This document shows, one piece after another, positions 27,129 to 36,636 of a stretch of 64,000 nucleotides of DNA. The DNA is taken from the NCBI RefSeq assembly GCF_039523335.1, contig NZ_BAAAFC010000001.1:2666001-2730000 (forward strand), read 5' to 3'. The DNA comes from Marinobacter szutsaonensis. GTDB taxonomy: Bacteria > Pseudomonadota > Gammaproteobacteria > Pseudomonadales > Oleiphilaceae. The notes under the pieces are model-generated. The model worked only from the letters and a program-made list of their open reading frames with translations. It ran no database searches and was not told the origin of the DNA. The translations under genes were made by a program, and so were the position numbers. The first letter of the stretch is position 1. Every line of letters begins with the position of its first letter.

Positions 27129-27383
27129 CTATGCCAAACGGATGCGATAACGGAGGACACCTGCGTCCTCCTCACGAATCCATTCAATCCGGTGACCGGT
27201 TATCTCGCAAAGCGCCTGCATGTCCTTGCGGCCGCTGGGGTCATCCGCCAGAAACTCGACCTGCGTGCCGCTGGGCAAACCCTGGGTGCGTTTCTTGAAG
27301 CGTAGGATCGGCAGAGGGCATACCAGACCGATTGCATCGATCTGGTATACCTCGGACTGATCAGTCAAGGCGAACGCTCTCAC
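27129..27383 (-). CDS. TusA/SirA-family sulfur-carrier-like protein
   Basis: An 84-aa protein with the TusA-family core: DAIGLVCPLPILRFKK containing the active-site CPxP motif, then LADDPSGRKDMQALC. Members carry sulfur as a cysteine persulfide. It is the last gene of the formate dehydrogenase operon, overlapping the preceding small gene; formate dehydrogenases need a sulfur transfer to the metal through IscS and FdhD, so a sulfur-relay role is plausible. The start is a GTG at 27383 or, with less overlap, a TTG at 27368. Confidence 0.75.
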   Translation of the reverse strand: MRAFALTDQSEVYQIDAIGLVCPLPILRFKKRTQGLPSGTQVEFLADDPSGRKDMQALCEITGHRIEWIREEDAGVLRYRIRLA

Positions 27384-27486
27384 TGCTGGCCTGTTCGGCT
27401 GAAGACCAGCCGAACTGGTTCAGAACGATCGGGGAGAGAGAAGCAATGACCAATGCTGCGACAAATGCGGAGATCATGACTTTCAT
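27361..27486 (-). CDS. Small membrane peptide of the formate dehydrogenase operon
   Basis: A 41-residue reading frame with a very strong ribosome binding site (AAAGGAGG, 7 nt before the ATG). It encodes one hydrophobic helix (VMISAFVAALVIASLSPIV) followed by a short polar tail. It lies between the cytochrome b subunit (4-nt overlap) and the TusA-like gene. It may be a small accessory subunit of the membrane formate dehydrogenase; no family recognised. Confidence 0.6.
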   Translation of the reverse strand: MKVMISAFVAALVIASLSPIVLNQFGWSSAEQASSESVRLD

Positions 27487-28655
27487 GAAGATCCTCCTTT
27501 GCCTTCTTTGGCCTCGACCTCGGCTACCCAGAGATCGTGGTGCTGGCGGGCCCACTCCAGATCAACCTGACCGTTACCCATGGCATCGAACGCACCTTCC
27601 ATGCCGACCGAGCCGATATAGATGTGGGCGATGATGGCCAGCATCATCACGAACGCCACAATCGAGTGCCAGATGTTGGCATATTGCATCTCTTCGTGCG
27701 GTGCCAGGTCAGTCGGGAGACTGGTGCCCAGGACGCTGTTGATGACACCAAAGGTGTCGGCAAACATGGGCATCTGGAACGGGAACAGCAGCGACAGGCC
27801 GGACAGGGAGACAGAGACGCCCAATATCATGACCGTCCAGAAAATGATCTTCTGGCCCGCGTTGAATTTCTTCGCGGAGGGGTGGCCCTTGGTAAAGATA
27901 CCTCCCCCCGCCTTGATCCACTGCCAGTCCAGCTTGTTGGGGATGTTATGCACTACCCACATGACAAACGTCATCACAAGCCCCAGCATAAAGGCCCAGG
28001 CCACGTTGTTATGAAGCCATTTGGAGCCAACCGCCAGGGTAGCGAAAGCATCTTTTCCGATTACAGGAATCAGGAAACTTCGCCCCATCAACGTTAGCAA
28101 CCCTGTCAGAGCCAGAGCGATAAAGGAGCCCGCTAGCAACCAGTGACCAAAGCGTTCTATGGGCTTGAATCGTTCAATGGTCGTGCCTGCAGGGCCGCCA
28201 TCGATCATGATCCTGCCGCGAACGAAGTAGAAAATCACGAGCAGTACGATGATGCCCAACAGGGCGCTGCCACCGTAGGTGATGACCGGACCTTCCCGCA
28301 ACTTGTACCAGGCGATGCCTTCATCCTGGATCATGACGGTATTGGCGGGGCCGGGGGACTGAATGGTGGGATCAATCTTGTTATAGCGGATAGAGCGCCA
28401 GACATCGGCGTCAGAGCGCCCACCCAGCGTACCCAGCTGTCCACTTATCGGAGCCGCATTGGCGGGATCGCCCAGGTTTTCAGACCGAAAGGATTCGTCG
28501 ATCTTCAACTGCTCCTGACGGCGCATGATATCTTCGAGGGTCTGGGCACCCCCGGTTGCTGTTCGGTCGACCGTCTGGGCCTCTTGCGCCCAGGCAGGAT
28601 TGAACAGCAGTGTCGCCAGCACCAGGGCGGCGGCACCCAATAGGTTTTTGTTCAT
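27483..28655 (-). CDS. fdhC: Formate dehydrogenase gamma subunit, cytochrome b
   Basis: Membrane subunit of 390 aa with a cleavable signal peptide (AWA-QE) and a periplasmic N-terminal domain of about 110 residues before the first membrane helix. The heme-binding di-helical cytochrome b part starts at RFGHWLLAGSFIALALTG and has further histidines in KWLHNNVAW, VVHNIPNK and HSIVAFVMML. It passes electrons from the FeS subunit to the quinone pool. The long periplasmic N-terminal segment is typical of the FdhC/FDH3-type gamma subunits, not of the short E. coli FdnI. Its gene follows the beta subunit by 87 nt. Confidence 0.88.
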   Translation of the reverse strand: MNKNLLGAAALVLATLLFNPAWAQEAQTVDRTATGGAQTLEDIMRRQEQLKIDESFRSENLGDPANAAPISGQLGTLGGRSDADVWRSIRYNKIDPTIQSPGPANTVMIQDEGIAWYKLREGPVITYGGSALLGIIVLLVIFYFVRGRIMIDGGPAGTTIERFKPIERFGHWLLAGSFIALALTGLLTLMGRSFLIPVIGKDAFATLAVGSKWLHNNVAWAFMLGLVMTFVMWVVHNIPNKLDWQWIKAGGGIFTKGHPSAKKFNAGQKIIFWTVMILGVSVSLSGLSLLFPFQMPMFADTFGVINSVLGTSLPTDLAPHEEMQYANIWHSIVAFVMMLAIIAHIYIGSVGMEGAFDAMGNGQVDLEWARQHHDLWVAEVEAKEGKGGSS

Positions 28656-28742
28656 CAGAGCACTCCAACGGAATGAACAAGAAGACTTCGTTGCCTCGAT
28701 GCATGCCGGGGCCCCGAAGGGCCCCGGAACACTCAGGCCAGT

Positions 28743-29351
28743 TTATGCACCCTTCTTCTCGTAGGCTGTGCCCCATCCCCAGGCGCCTGAACCGAAACCA
28801 CGGTTCACCACACGCTGGCGATAGATGTCCGCCACCTCGTTGCCGTCACCGGCCAACAGGGCTTTGGTTGAGCACATTTCCGCACAGAGTGGCAATTTGC
28901 CCTCTGCAATACGGTTGCGGCCGTACTTGGAGAATTCGGCTGTGGAGTTGTCTTCTTCCGGACCGCCTGCACAGAACGTGCACTTGTCCATCTTGCCCCG
29001 GCTGCCAAAGTTACCCGCTTGCGGGAACTGGGGCGCGCCGAAGGGGCATGCGTAGAAGCAATAGCCACAACCGATACACAGATCCTTGGAGTGCAATACG
29101 ATCCCGTCTTCGGTCTGGTAGAAGCAGTCCACCGGACAGACGGCCATGCAAGGCGCGTCTGAACAGTGCATGCAGGCTACCGAGATCGAACGCTCACCGG
29201 GCGTACCATCTTCGATGGTCACCACGCGTCGACGGTTGATGCCCCAGGGGACTTCATGCTCATTCTTACAGGCCGTTACGCAGGCATTACATTCGATGCA
29301 GCGCTCGGCGTCGCAAAGGAATTTTGCTCTTGCTTGTCCTTCAAGTGCCAT
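28743..29351 (-). CDS. fdhB: Formate dehydrogenase beta subunit, 4Fe-4S ferredoxin (FDH3 type)
   Basis: A 202-aa electron-transfer subunit with sixteen cysteines in four clusters: CIECNACVTAC, CMHCSDAPCMAVCP, CIGCGYCFYACP and CTFCAGG...CAEMC. It relays electrons from the molybdenum/tungsten catalytic subunit to the cytochrome b subunit. It lacks the C-terminal membrane anchor of FdnH, as in FDH3-type enzymes. It follows the alpha subunit gene by 15 nt. Confidence 0.9.
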   Translation of the reverse strand: MALEGQARAKFLCDAERCIECNACVTACKNEHEVPWGINRRRVVTIEDGTPGERSISVACMHCSDAPCMAVCPVDCFYQTEDGIVLHSKDLCIGCGYCFYACPFGAPQFPQAGNFGSRGKMDKCTFCAGGPEEDNSTAEFSKYGRNRIAEGKLPLCAEMCSTKALLAGDGNEVADIYRQRVVNRGFGSGAWGWGTAYEKKGA

Positions 29352-29366
29352 GGTCTACACCTCTTG

Positions 29367-32252
29367 TTATGCTGGCTCGATCGCACACAGGGTTGCTTTG
29401 GTCTCTTGCATCTGCGTGACCGAGTCATACCCGTATGTTTGAACCGTGTTGCTGGATTCGCCCAGAACGATGGGGTCGGCGCCCTTGGGATACTTGTCCC
29501 GCAGGTCCTTGCCCTGGTAGTGCCCGCCGAAGTGGAAGGGCATAAAGGCAACGCCTTCACCCACACGCTCCGTCACCATGGCCTTGACCTTGATTTTCGC
29601 GCCCTCAGGACCATGAACCCAGACGTCGTGACCGTCACGGATATTCAGGTTGTTGGCATCGCGCGGGTTCACCTCGATGAACATCTCCTGTTGGAGTTCG
29701 GCCAGCCAGGGGTTCGAGCGAGTCTCATCGCCACCGCCCTCATACTCGACCAGGCGACCGGAGGTGAGGATCATCGGGAACTCCTTGCTGAAGTCCTTCT
29801 TCTGGATTGACTCGTATAGAGTCGGCACCCGCCAGAAGGTCTTGTCTTCGTAGGTCGGGTAGTCCTGCACCAGATCCCGGCGGTTGGTGTACAGCGGTTC
29901 GCGATGCAGCGGTACCGGATCCGGGAAGTTCCAGACAATGGCGCGGGCCTTGGCATTACCGAAGGGTGCGCACTCGTGCTTGATTGCCACACGCTGGATG
30001 CCACCGGACAGATCGGTCTTCCAGTTGGTTTCCGGGCCCGCCACTGCGTCAATGCTGGCCCGCTCTTCAGCAGTCAGATCGCCATCCCAACCCAGGTCCA
30101 TCAGCATCTGCATGGTGAACTCCGGGTAGCCGTCCTTGATCTCCGAGTTCTTGGAGTAAACACCGTCTGCCAGAATGTTCTGGCCGTTGTGCTCAACACC
30201 AAACCGCGCACGGAACGTCAGCCCGCCTTCGGAGACCGGCAGCGACATGTCGTACAGGTTGGCAGTACCCGGGTGGTTCATTTCGGCGGTGCCCCAGCAC
30301 GGCCAAGGCAGGCCGTAGAAATCACCATCACAGGGGCCACCGACTGCCCGCAGCGTGGTTTTGTCGAAGTGGTGCTGGTACTTCATGTGCTTCTTGAGGC
30401 GCTCCGGGGACTGGCCGGTATAGCCGATGGTCCACATGCCGCGGTTGAATTCGCGGGTGATGTCCTCAATCGACGGCTCATCGCCATCAATGGCGATATT
30501 GCGGAACATGCGATCGGTGAAGCCGAACTTGTCCGCAAACAGTTTCATGATTTCATGATCGACCTTGGAGTCGAACAATGGCTCTACCACTTTTTCCCGC
30601 CACTGCAGAGACCGGTTCGACGCGGTTACCGAGCCGTAGGTCTCGAACTGGGTCGTGGTTGGCAGCAGATACGCGCCCTCTTTGCGATCGTGCAGCACCG
30701 CGGAAACGGTGGGGAAAGGATCGACGACGACCAGCAGGTCGAGCTTTTCCATCGCTTCCTTCATTTCCGTCATCCGGGTCTGGGAGTTGGGCGCGTGGCC
30801 CCACAGCACCATAGCCCGGGTGTTGTCCGGCTGCTCCAGGTTTTCCTTGGCTTCCAGAACACCGTCGATCCAACGGGATACGGGAATGCCCTTCTCATTC
30901 ATCATGGCCCTGGATTTGCCGTTCTTGTCCCACACGGCAAAGCGGCCTTTCAGGTAGTCCAGATCCTCTTCCCAGACCCGTGCCCAATGAGCCCAAGAGC
31001 CTGCGGCGAGGCCGTAGTAGCCGGGCAGTGTATCTGCCAGTACACCCAGGTCGGTGGCGCCCTGAACGTTGTCGTGGCCCCGGAAGATGTTGGTGCCGCC
31101 ACCGGCAACGCCCATGTTGCCCAGGGCCAGCTGCAGTACGCAGTAGGCGCGGGTATTGTTGTTGCCGTTGGTGTGCTGGGTACCACCCATACACCAGATG
31201 ACGGTGCCAGGACGATTGTTGGCCAGGGTGCGGGCAACGCGCTCAAGCTGTGCTCCCGGGGCGCCGGTTACACGCTCGACTTCTTCAGGATTCCAGCGCT
31301 TAACTTCTTCGCGAATATCGTCCATACCGTATACGCGGGTGCGGATGAACTCTTTATCTTCCCAGCCATTCTCGAAGATGTGCCAGAGAATGCCCCACAC
31401 CAGCGCAACGTCTGAGCCAGGGCGGAAGCGTACATACTCATCGGCATGGGCCGCCGTACGGGTGAAGCGCGGGTCGCAAACGATCAGTGGCGCGTTATTC
31501 TCTTCCTTGGCCTTCAGCACGTGTAGCAACGACACCGGGTGTGCTTCGGCGGGGTTGCCCCCGATAATGAAGATCGCCTTGGAATTGTGGATGTCGTTGT
31601 AGGAGTTGGTCATTGCGCCGTAGCCCCAGGTGTTGGCTACGCCGGCAACGGTTGTCGAGTGACAGATCCGGGCCTGGTGGTCGACGTTGTTGGTACCCCA
31701 GTAGGCAGCGAACTTGCGGAACAGATACGCCTGTTCGTTGTTGAACTTGGCGCTTCCCAGCCAGTAGACCGAATCGGGGCCGCTTTCCTCGCGGATTTGC
31801 AGCATCTTGTCGCCGATTTCGTTAATGGCCGTATCCCAGGAAATCTTCTGCCACTGGCCGTTGACCATTTTCATGGGGGATTTGAGGCGACGTTCGCCAT
31901 GGGCGTGTTCACGGACCGAGGCGCCTTTGGCACAGTGCGCGCCCAAATTGAAGGGGCTGTCCCAGCCGGGTTCCTGACCGGTCCATACGCCATTCTGGAC
32001 TTCGGCTTCAACGGTGCAGCCGACCGAGCAGTGCGTACATACCGATTTCCTGACGACGACGTCGCCACCCTCGGTCGAGGGGGTCGCAGCTTCAACCCGT
32101 CCCGACGTCAGCGACAGTGCCGCCAAACCACCCACTGCGACACCGGAGGTTGTCAGGAACTGACGACGATCCAGAGTCTTGGCAGCGAGAGACGAAAGCA
32201 AAGAGCCTGCACGGGGGCCTTTCGCTACCCCGTTGGTCTTCTTCCTTAACAT
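29367..32252 (-). CDS. fdhA: Formate dehydrogenase alpha subunit, Mo/W-bis-MGD
   Basis: Catalytic subunit of 961 aa. A twin-arginine signal RRQFLTTSG near residue 30 sends the folded enzyme to the periplasm. The N-terminal 4Fe-4S motif is CTHCSVGC then CAKG. The metal ligand is a cysteine (HQARICHSTTV, codon TGT), not selenocysteine. The C-terminal part carries the molydopterin-dinucleotide-binding domain. The whole island around it supplies cofactor (MoeA, MobA, MobB, FdhD), tungstate/molybdate import and chaperones. Either metal is possible; the Tup transporter suggests tungsten can be used. Confidence 0.92.
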   Translation of the reverse strand: MLRKKTNGVAKGPRAGSLLSSLAAKTLDRRQFLTTSGVAVGGLAALSLTSGRVEAATPSTEGGDVVVRKSVCTHCSVGCTVEAEVQNGVWTGQEPGWDSPFNLGAHCAKGASVREHAHGERRLKSPMKMVNGQWQKISWDTAINEIGDKMLQIREESGPDSVYWLGSAKFNNEQAYLFRKFAAYWGTNNVDHQARICHSTTVAGVANTWGYGAMTNSYNDIHNSKAIFIIGGNPAEAHPVSLLHVLKAKEENNAPLIVCDPRFTRTAAHADEYVRFRPGSDVALVWGILWHIFENGWEDKEFIRTRVYGMDDIREEVKRWNPEEVERVTGAPGAQLERVARTLANNRPGTVIWCMGGTQHTNGNNNTRAYCVLQLALGNMGVAGGGTNIFRGHDNVQGATDLGVLADTLPGYYGLAAGSWAHWARVWEEDLDYLKGRFAVWDKNGKSRAMMNEKGIPVSRWIDGVLEAKENLEQPDNTRAMVLWGHAPNSQTRMTEMKEAMEKLDLLVVVDPFPTVSAVLHDRKEGAYLLPTTTQFETYGSVTASNRSLQWREKVVEPLFDSKVDHEIMKLFADKFGFTDRMFRNIAIDGDEPSIEDITREFNRGMWTIGYTGQSPERLKKHMKYQHHFDKTTLRAVGGPCDGDFYGLPWPCWGTAEMNHPGTANLYDMSLPVSEGGLTFRARFGVEHNGQNILADGVYSKNSEIKDGYPEFTMQMLMDLGWDGDLTAEERASIDAVAGPETNWKTDLSGGIQRVAIKHECAPFGNAKARAIVWNFPDPVPLHREPLYTNRRDLVQDYPTYEDKTFWRVPTLYESIQKKDFSKEFPMILTSGRLVEYEGGGDETRSNPWLAELQQEMFIEVNPRDANNLNIRDGHDVWVHGPEGAKIKVKAMVTERVGEGVAFMPFHFGGHYQGKDLRDKYPKGADPIVLGESSNTVQTYGYDSVTQMQETKATLCAIEPA

Positions 32253-32340
32253 GTCTCATACCTCTCTCATTGTTATTCTCGTTTTTTTGGAGGTGTGATC
32301 ATCCAAGAGCATCACGCAACCTTGAATGAATCACGCTTCC

Positions 32341-32532
32341 TCAAAAGCGAGCCGATTCGAAATACTTACGTGTATGTTCGGTATCCCGTAAACCGCGGCT
32401 TTTGGGCGCGTCTGTTCTGACGACCTCCGCTGCGGCGTTCGGTGCAACCGTCATTGCCACAGCAGCCGGAGCTGCGGCAGCGGCCATTTTCAGGAAACGG
32501 CGACGGCTGTTTTCACGCTTCGGGTTGTCCAT
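32341..32532 (-). CDS. Formate dehydrogenase region Tat-signal protein
   Basis: A 63-aa protein made almost only of a twin-arginine signal (SRRRFLKMAAAAAPAAVAM) and a short tail. It matches the small Tat-target family regularly encoded just before FDH alpha subunits (TIGR02811 as I know it). Ribosome binding site GGGGGAGGTG is strong. Possible roles are a small periplasmic subunit or an assembly partner; unproven. Confidence 0.8.
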   Translation of the reverse strand: MDNPKRENSRRRFLKMAAAAAPAAVAMTVAPNAAAEVVRTDAPKSRGLRDTEHTRKYFESARF

Positions 32533-32572
32533 TGGACACCTCCCCCTGGGTTAAGGGATCTTTCGATCCCGG

Positions 32573-33184
32573 TTACTGAATCGCAAAGGCTTCGGCTTCC
32601 ACCGCCATGAAGGCTCGCCCAAGCGAGCCAACCGGCGCGTAAAAGACGGCGCTTTGCGCTTCTTCCAAATCGGTAAAAAACAGTGCTGCCCACTTCGCCA
32701 GATGAGCGTCAAAAAAGGCTTTCTGCGACTGCAGCCCGTTATCGCAGGGAAATTCGCCGGTAATGATGCCCGCCATGATTTCACACAGGGTGCCGATATG
32801 GTCTTCGGGCTCTTTCACCTCACTGCGGGCTTTGATGCCCCGGGACCTGAGGTCCGTTCGCAGCTCCGCCAGGGGCTTCTCGTTCAGAAAGCCGGTGAGG
32901 TAATAACTTGCGTAGGGGAGCAGCTCGCCACGGCCGAGGCCAACAAACAGGTTGTTGAACTCTCGCTCGGCATCGTAGGGATTGGTTCGTTCGGCAAGGG
33001 CGGCCAAATTTTTGCAGGCCGAACCCAGGGGCGTTTCATCGCCCTGCAGTGACGCCAACCCCTTTAACAATTCACCCGAGGGTGGGTCTGCAAGCAGAAC
33101 GCCCAGCAGTTGATAGATTTGGGCCCTCGCACGATCCTCTTCCGAAACCGAACGCGGGCACTGGATTTCCGCAGTGTTACTCAA
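32573..33184 (-). CDS. TorD/DmsD-family molybdoenzyme chaperone
   Basis: A 203-aa helical protein with a TTG start supported by AAGGAA 7 nt upstream. Features of the TorD family are visible: ARAQIYQLLGVLLADPPS at the N-terminus, EFNNLFVGLGRGELLPYASYYLTG and PEDHIGTLCEIMAGII in the middle. Such chaperones bind the Tat signal of the alpha subunit and hold it until the cofactor is inserted. It lies 40 nt upstream of the Tat-signal gene and may have its own promoter in the 109-nt gap before it. Confidence 0.85.
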   Translation of the reverse strand: MSNTAEIQCPRSVSEEDRARAQIYQLLGVLLADPPSGELLKGLASLQGDETPLGSACKNLAALAERTNPYDAEREFNNLFVGLGRGELLPYASYYLTGFLNEKPLAELRTDLRSRGIKARSEVKEPEDHIGTLCEIMAGIITGEFPCDNGLQSQKAFFDAHLAKWAALFFTDLEEAQSAVFYAPVGSLGRAFMAVEAEAFAIQ

Positions 33185-33293
33185 TTGGTGTTCCTTCTAC
33201 TTATTTTTTGCGGTCTGTCACACTAGTCTAGTCCATATTTCAGAATAGTGGCCTCATCCGCCTTTGATTCGCTAATAGCTGAAATGCATTTGG

Positions 33294-33920
33294 CTAATAG
33301 TCAAAACGCATCCGAGGGCGGAATCGTGGTTCCGGCGCCTCTTCCGACTGGCTGGTTTCTTTTTCGGCAAATTGTTGCTCGGGAAGTTCCGTCGGCGTTG
33401 CCTCGTCATCAAGCTCAAGGGTGTCATCGGGCTCCGGATCCTCGGCGATCGTCGAATCAGACTCAGCCGAGGAAATCCGCACCTGCTCGCTGGACTGGTC
33501 TTCCACGACGTCAGCGGCTTTTTTGGCTTTGTCGACAAGGCCCTCGCCAACTTTGTACAACGATGTCACGGTCTGGCCGGCTGTCGAGGCCAGGGTGTAA
33601 TCCTCGTCGTAATCATTAAGTCCGTCCAGAACCGCAAGCACCGGGTTGGATTTCCAGAGCCCCCGCAAAGCCTTCCGGCGAAGGAACTCCGGAATTTCCT
33701 TGCGCATGAATCCGGTGATGTCGGTGCCTGGTTCGATGGTTTCCGGGTTGGGAAGGCCGTATTTTTCGAGCAACTCGTGTTCGGGCAATGCTTCGTTGAT
33801 CACAAGCTCCTGCTCCTCCGGGGTCGGTTCGGGCTCGGTAACCGGAGGGGGGGATTGTTCTGCCTGCTTGTCGGCTTCGGCTTTTTTGCGCGCCCAGCGC
33901 TGAAGACGTGACTCGGCCAT
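33294..33920 (-). CDS. DUF3306-family protein
   Basis: A 208-aa acidic, low-complexity protein without signal peptide. N-terminal MAESRLQRWARKKAEAD and a central motif FMRKEIPEFLRRKALRGLWKSNP identify the DUF3306 family, which is found only beside FDH genes; the second half is a disordered E/D/P/T/S-rich tail. It overlaps the DUF3305 gene by 1 nt. Function unknown; presumably in FDH maturation. Confidence 0.8.
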   Translation of the reverse strand: MAESRLQRWARKKAEADKQAEQSPPPVTEPEPTPEEQELVINEALPEHELLEKYGLPNPETIEPGTDITGFMRKEIPEFLRRKALRGLWKSNPVLAVLDGLNDYDEDYTLASTAGQTVTSLYKVGEGLVDKAKKAADVVEDQSSEQVRISSAESDSTIAEDPEPDDTLELDDEATPTELPEQQFAEKETSQSEEAPEPRFRPRMRFDY

Positions 33921-34498
33921 TACTGAATTCTCGGCTTTTTGATGTTCGCAGGAGCACGGAAAACGTCGCTTTCCTGACGTATACGCGGGTCGCCTTTGGC
34001 ATCCTCAACGCGATCGACGCGGACCTCGTCGCGACGGCGCTTTTTGAATGGCTCCTCGATGTAGTGCATGTCGATGAACTCTTTGATCCAGGCCGCCAGG
34101 GATTCGGGAATGGGAACCGCCTCGACAATGCTTTCGCCACTATCAAGGGAGTCCAGTGCTTCGTGGGCACTGGCTGTTACGGTGCTGACAACCCACCCGG
34201 ATGGCGACTGGCGCGTTACATCTTTGTCCATAATGATCCAGACAGAAGGCACGGCCATGTTAAGGGAGACCAGGTAGCCCTCCACATCAGCCCGAAACAG
34301 TTCCATTGTTACGGTGCCTGCGTGGTAATCGACCACCTCGCCTTCGCGGACCATCTCTTTCCAGAACGCTTCAGGTGCCCCCGGTATGACCGCAACGGGC
34401 TTCCAGATATCCTTTGCCCAACGGGTAACGCCCGGAGACCGGCGAACGACGGCGCCCACCTTCAATTCGCGTTTCCATTGATCTGTACGACTACTCAT
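33920..34498 (-). CDS. DUF3305-family protein
   Basis: A 192-aa soluble protein of the DUF3305 family, with the recognisable RWAKDIWKPVAVIPGAPEAFW and VSLNMAVPSVWIIMD segments and a basic C-terminal tail. It opens the minus-strand formate dehydrogenase operon, which diverges from the ferredoxin gene. No biochemical role is known to me. Confidence 0.8.
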   Translation of the reverse strand: MSSRTDQWKRELKVGAVVRRSPGVTRWAKDIWKPVAVIPGAPEAFWKEMVREGEVVDYHAGTVTMELFRADVEGYLVSLNMAVPSVWIIMDKDVTRQSPSGWVVSTVTASAHEALDSLDSGESIVEAVPIPESLAAWIKEFIDMHYIEEPFKKRRRDEVRVDRVEDAKGDPRIRQESDVFRAPANIKKPRIQ

Positions 34499-34639
34499 GG
34501 CGTTTCTCTTTTTGTTATAGCTTAAAGCTAGCAGGACCCAAACGATTATCCAATTGTCTAAAATTAAATGGCTGTGGCATGCTCGGAAAGCAACAGAGAT
34601 ACGTATACGTATAAAAACAACGAAAGAGTCAAACTCCTG
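34499..34639. promoter_or_regulatory. Divergent promoter region of the formate dehydrogenase island
   Basis: The 141 nt between the DUF3305 start and the ferredoxin start are A+T-rich and must hold both promoters. No perfect consensus elements or clear operator could be identified. Confidence 0.4.
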
Positions 34640-36619
34640 ATGACGGCATACAAGACCTTACTATTATGCAGCTGCGATAAATCACAGACCTTCGATTCAG
34701 AGGCCTTGCGCAAAGCCGCGGCCGCTGAGCAGGTGGTCGCGGTTGATCAACTGTGCGGCACGGAAATGAGTGTTGCCGCCGAGCACCTGGGCGCCAGCAA
34801 TGACGTGCTCATCGCCTGTGGCCAGCAGGCGGCTCTGTTCGAGCGCCTCGCCGAGGACATCTACGCCGAGATCCAGCACTCTGCACCGCTGCATACTATC
34901 GATATCCGGGATCGCGCCGGCTGGAGTTCGCCCGACGCGAAGCCCGAGCGATTGCACGCCAAACAGGCAGCCCTGATTGCCGCCGCCCAGCTGCCAGCGC
35001 CTATGGCGCCGGCAAAGACCATCCAGTCCAGCGGTGTGTGCTGTATCGTCGGTCCGACTGAACAGGCGATAAGGATGGCGGAGCTCGTGCAGGACGAGCT
35101 GGGTGTGACCTGCATTGTTAACGATGCCGGCCCCATTCAGCTGCCATCCGCCGCTTACGACGTGGCCAAAGGTCAGCTGACGGGTGCCTACGGCGCACTT
35201 GGCAATTTCAAGCTGGAATTTGCCCACCTGCAAACCCTGCATCCGGCCGGGCGCGGTGAACTGGGTTATGAGGCAGCAAAGCCCACCGCCCGCAGTGAGT
35301 GCGATGTGTTTATCGACCTTCGTGGCGGCGCTCCGGCATTTCCCAGCCACGAAAAACGCAACGGTTATTTCTGGGCCGACCCGAAGAAGACCGGCGAGCT
35401 GGAGCGCATTGCCCTGACTGCCCGGGACATGGTGGGTGAATTCGAGAAAACCGTGTATTTCCGGTTGGAAGAATCCCTGTGTGCGCACTCCCGAGCCAAT
35501 AAGCCCGGTTGTACCCGTTGCCTGGATGTCTGTCCCACCGAGGCTATTTTTTCCGCCGGGGACCACATCCAGATTGATTCGGATATTTGCGCCGGCTGCG
35601 GCTCCTGCGCCGCCGTCTGTCCCACCTCGGCGGTGACCATGAACGAAACTCCGTTCGAGGCGCTGACCAAGGCTGTGGAAGTGATGGCCAAGGTCTATCG
35701 GGAGCATACCCACGAATCGCCACGACTGGTTTTTCACACTCTGGGCGCTGGAACCGAAGCCATTGCCAACCTGGCTCGTTACGACGATGGGTTGGCAGAT
35801 GATCTGATTCCGATGGGGCTGGAGCATGTCGACCGGATTGGTCATGCTGAAATCATGGCGGCGTTCGGGGCAGGTTACGCGGAGGTTCTGATCTTGGCGG
35901 ACAACGAAATAGACCGTCGGGCGCTGACTGCGGAAGTGGAACTGGCCCAGGCCATGCTCAAAGGCACCCATAACTCGCCAAGCCGGGTTCGGGTGATTTC
36001 CGCCATTGAACTCTGCAATGCCGGTGACAACACCGGCCGCGTGAGCGAGCCGGTCTTGCTGGTGGGCGGTCGCCGGGACATCACCCGAGTGACGGTTGCC
36101 GCCATGTCGGACAAGATCGAAGAGCCGATTCCACTACCTGTGGGCGCACCCTACGGCGCGATCGAAATCGATTCCGATAAATGCACGCTCTGCCTGGCCT
36201 GCGTATCACTTTGCCCGACCGGTGCACTTGGCGATCACCCGGACCGACCGGAAGTCCAGTTCACGGAAAACGCCTGCGTCCAGTGCGGCATCTGCGACAG
36301 CACTTGCCCGGAGACGGCCATTACCCTGAAGCCGCAACTGGATGTCTCCAAGACGGCACTGAGTGCCCGGGCATTGCACGGTGAAGAGCCGTTCGAGTGC
36401 ATAAAGTGTGGGAAGCCGTTTGGCGTGGCCAGTACCATCAACCGGATCGTCGAGAAACTGGAAAACCAGCACTGGATGTACAAGAACTCTGATAACGTGC
36501 AGCTCATCAAGATGTGTGACGACTGTCGGGTCAAGGCCCAGTTCCATGGCGACACCGCACCCATGGCGGGCGGTGAACGCCCCCGGGTTCGCACCAGTGA
36601 TGATTATCTGGACAGTTAA
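34640..36619 (+). CDS. Multi-cluster 4Fe-4S ferredoxin, formate dehydrogenase-associated
   Basis: A 659-aa soluble iron-sulfur protein from the ATG at 34640; the in-frame ATG at 34568 is possible but adds a non-conserved segment. The N-terminal 280 residues have no FeS motif. A first pair of 4Fe-4S motifs is CTRCLDVCP and [12 protein letters not shown] (about 290-330); a second pair is [12 protein letters not shown] and [12 protein letters not shown] (about 515-560). The C-terminus has CIKCGKPFG and CDDC, zinc-ribbon-like. It is followed by the Mrp gene after 17 nt. Likely an electron or FeS donor for FDH maturation; not characterised. Confidence 0.8.
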   Translation: MTAYKTLLLCSCDKSQTFDSEALRKAAAAEQVVAVDQLCGTEMSVAAEHLGASNDVLIACGQQAALFERLAEDIYAEIQHSAPLHTIDIRDRAGWSSPDAKPERLHAKQAALIAAAQLPAPMAPAKTIQSSGVCCIVGPTEQAIRMAELVQDELGVTCIVNDAGPIQLPSAAYDVAKGQLTGAYGALGNFKLEFAHLQTLHPAGRGELGYEAAKPTARSECDVFIDLRGGAPAFPSHEKRNGYFWADPKKTGELERIALTARDMVGEFEKTVYFRLEESLCAHSRANKPGCTRCLDVCPTEAIFSAGDHIQIDSDICAGCGSCAAVCPTSAVTMNETPFEALTKAVEVMAKVYREHTHESPRLVFHTLGAGTEAIANLARYDDGLADDLIPMGLEHVDRIGHAEIMAAFGAGYAEVLILADNEIDRRALTAEVELAQAMLKGTHNSPSRVRVISAIELCNAGDNTGRVSEPVLLVGGRRDITRVTVAAMSDKIEEPIPLPVGAPYGAIEIDSDKCTLCLACVSLCPTGALGDHPDRPEVQFTENACVQCGICDSTCPETAITLKPQLDVSKTALSARALHGEEPFECIKCGKPFGVASTINRIVEKLENQHWMYKNSDNVQLIKMCDDCRVKAQFHGDTAPMAGGERPRVRTSDDYLDS

Positions 36620-36636
36620 CAACAACAGGACACACC

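Noticed and set aside
29904..31415. 503-codon plus-strand frame opposite the formate dehydrogenase alpha subunit
   Set aside because: Pure antisense shadow with no start context and no domain.
31640..31700. Possible selenocysteine in the formate dehydrogenase alpha subunit
   Set aside because: The ligand codon reads TGT (Cys) in HQARICHS; there is no in-frame TGA and no SECIS-like element was needed.
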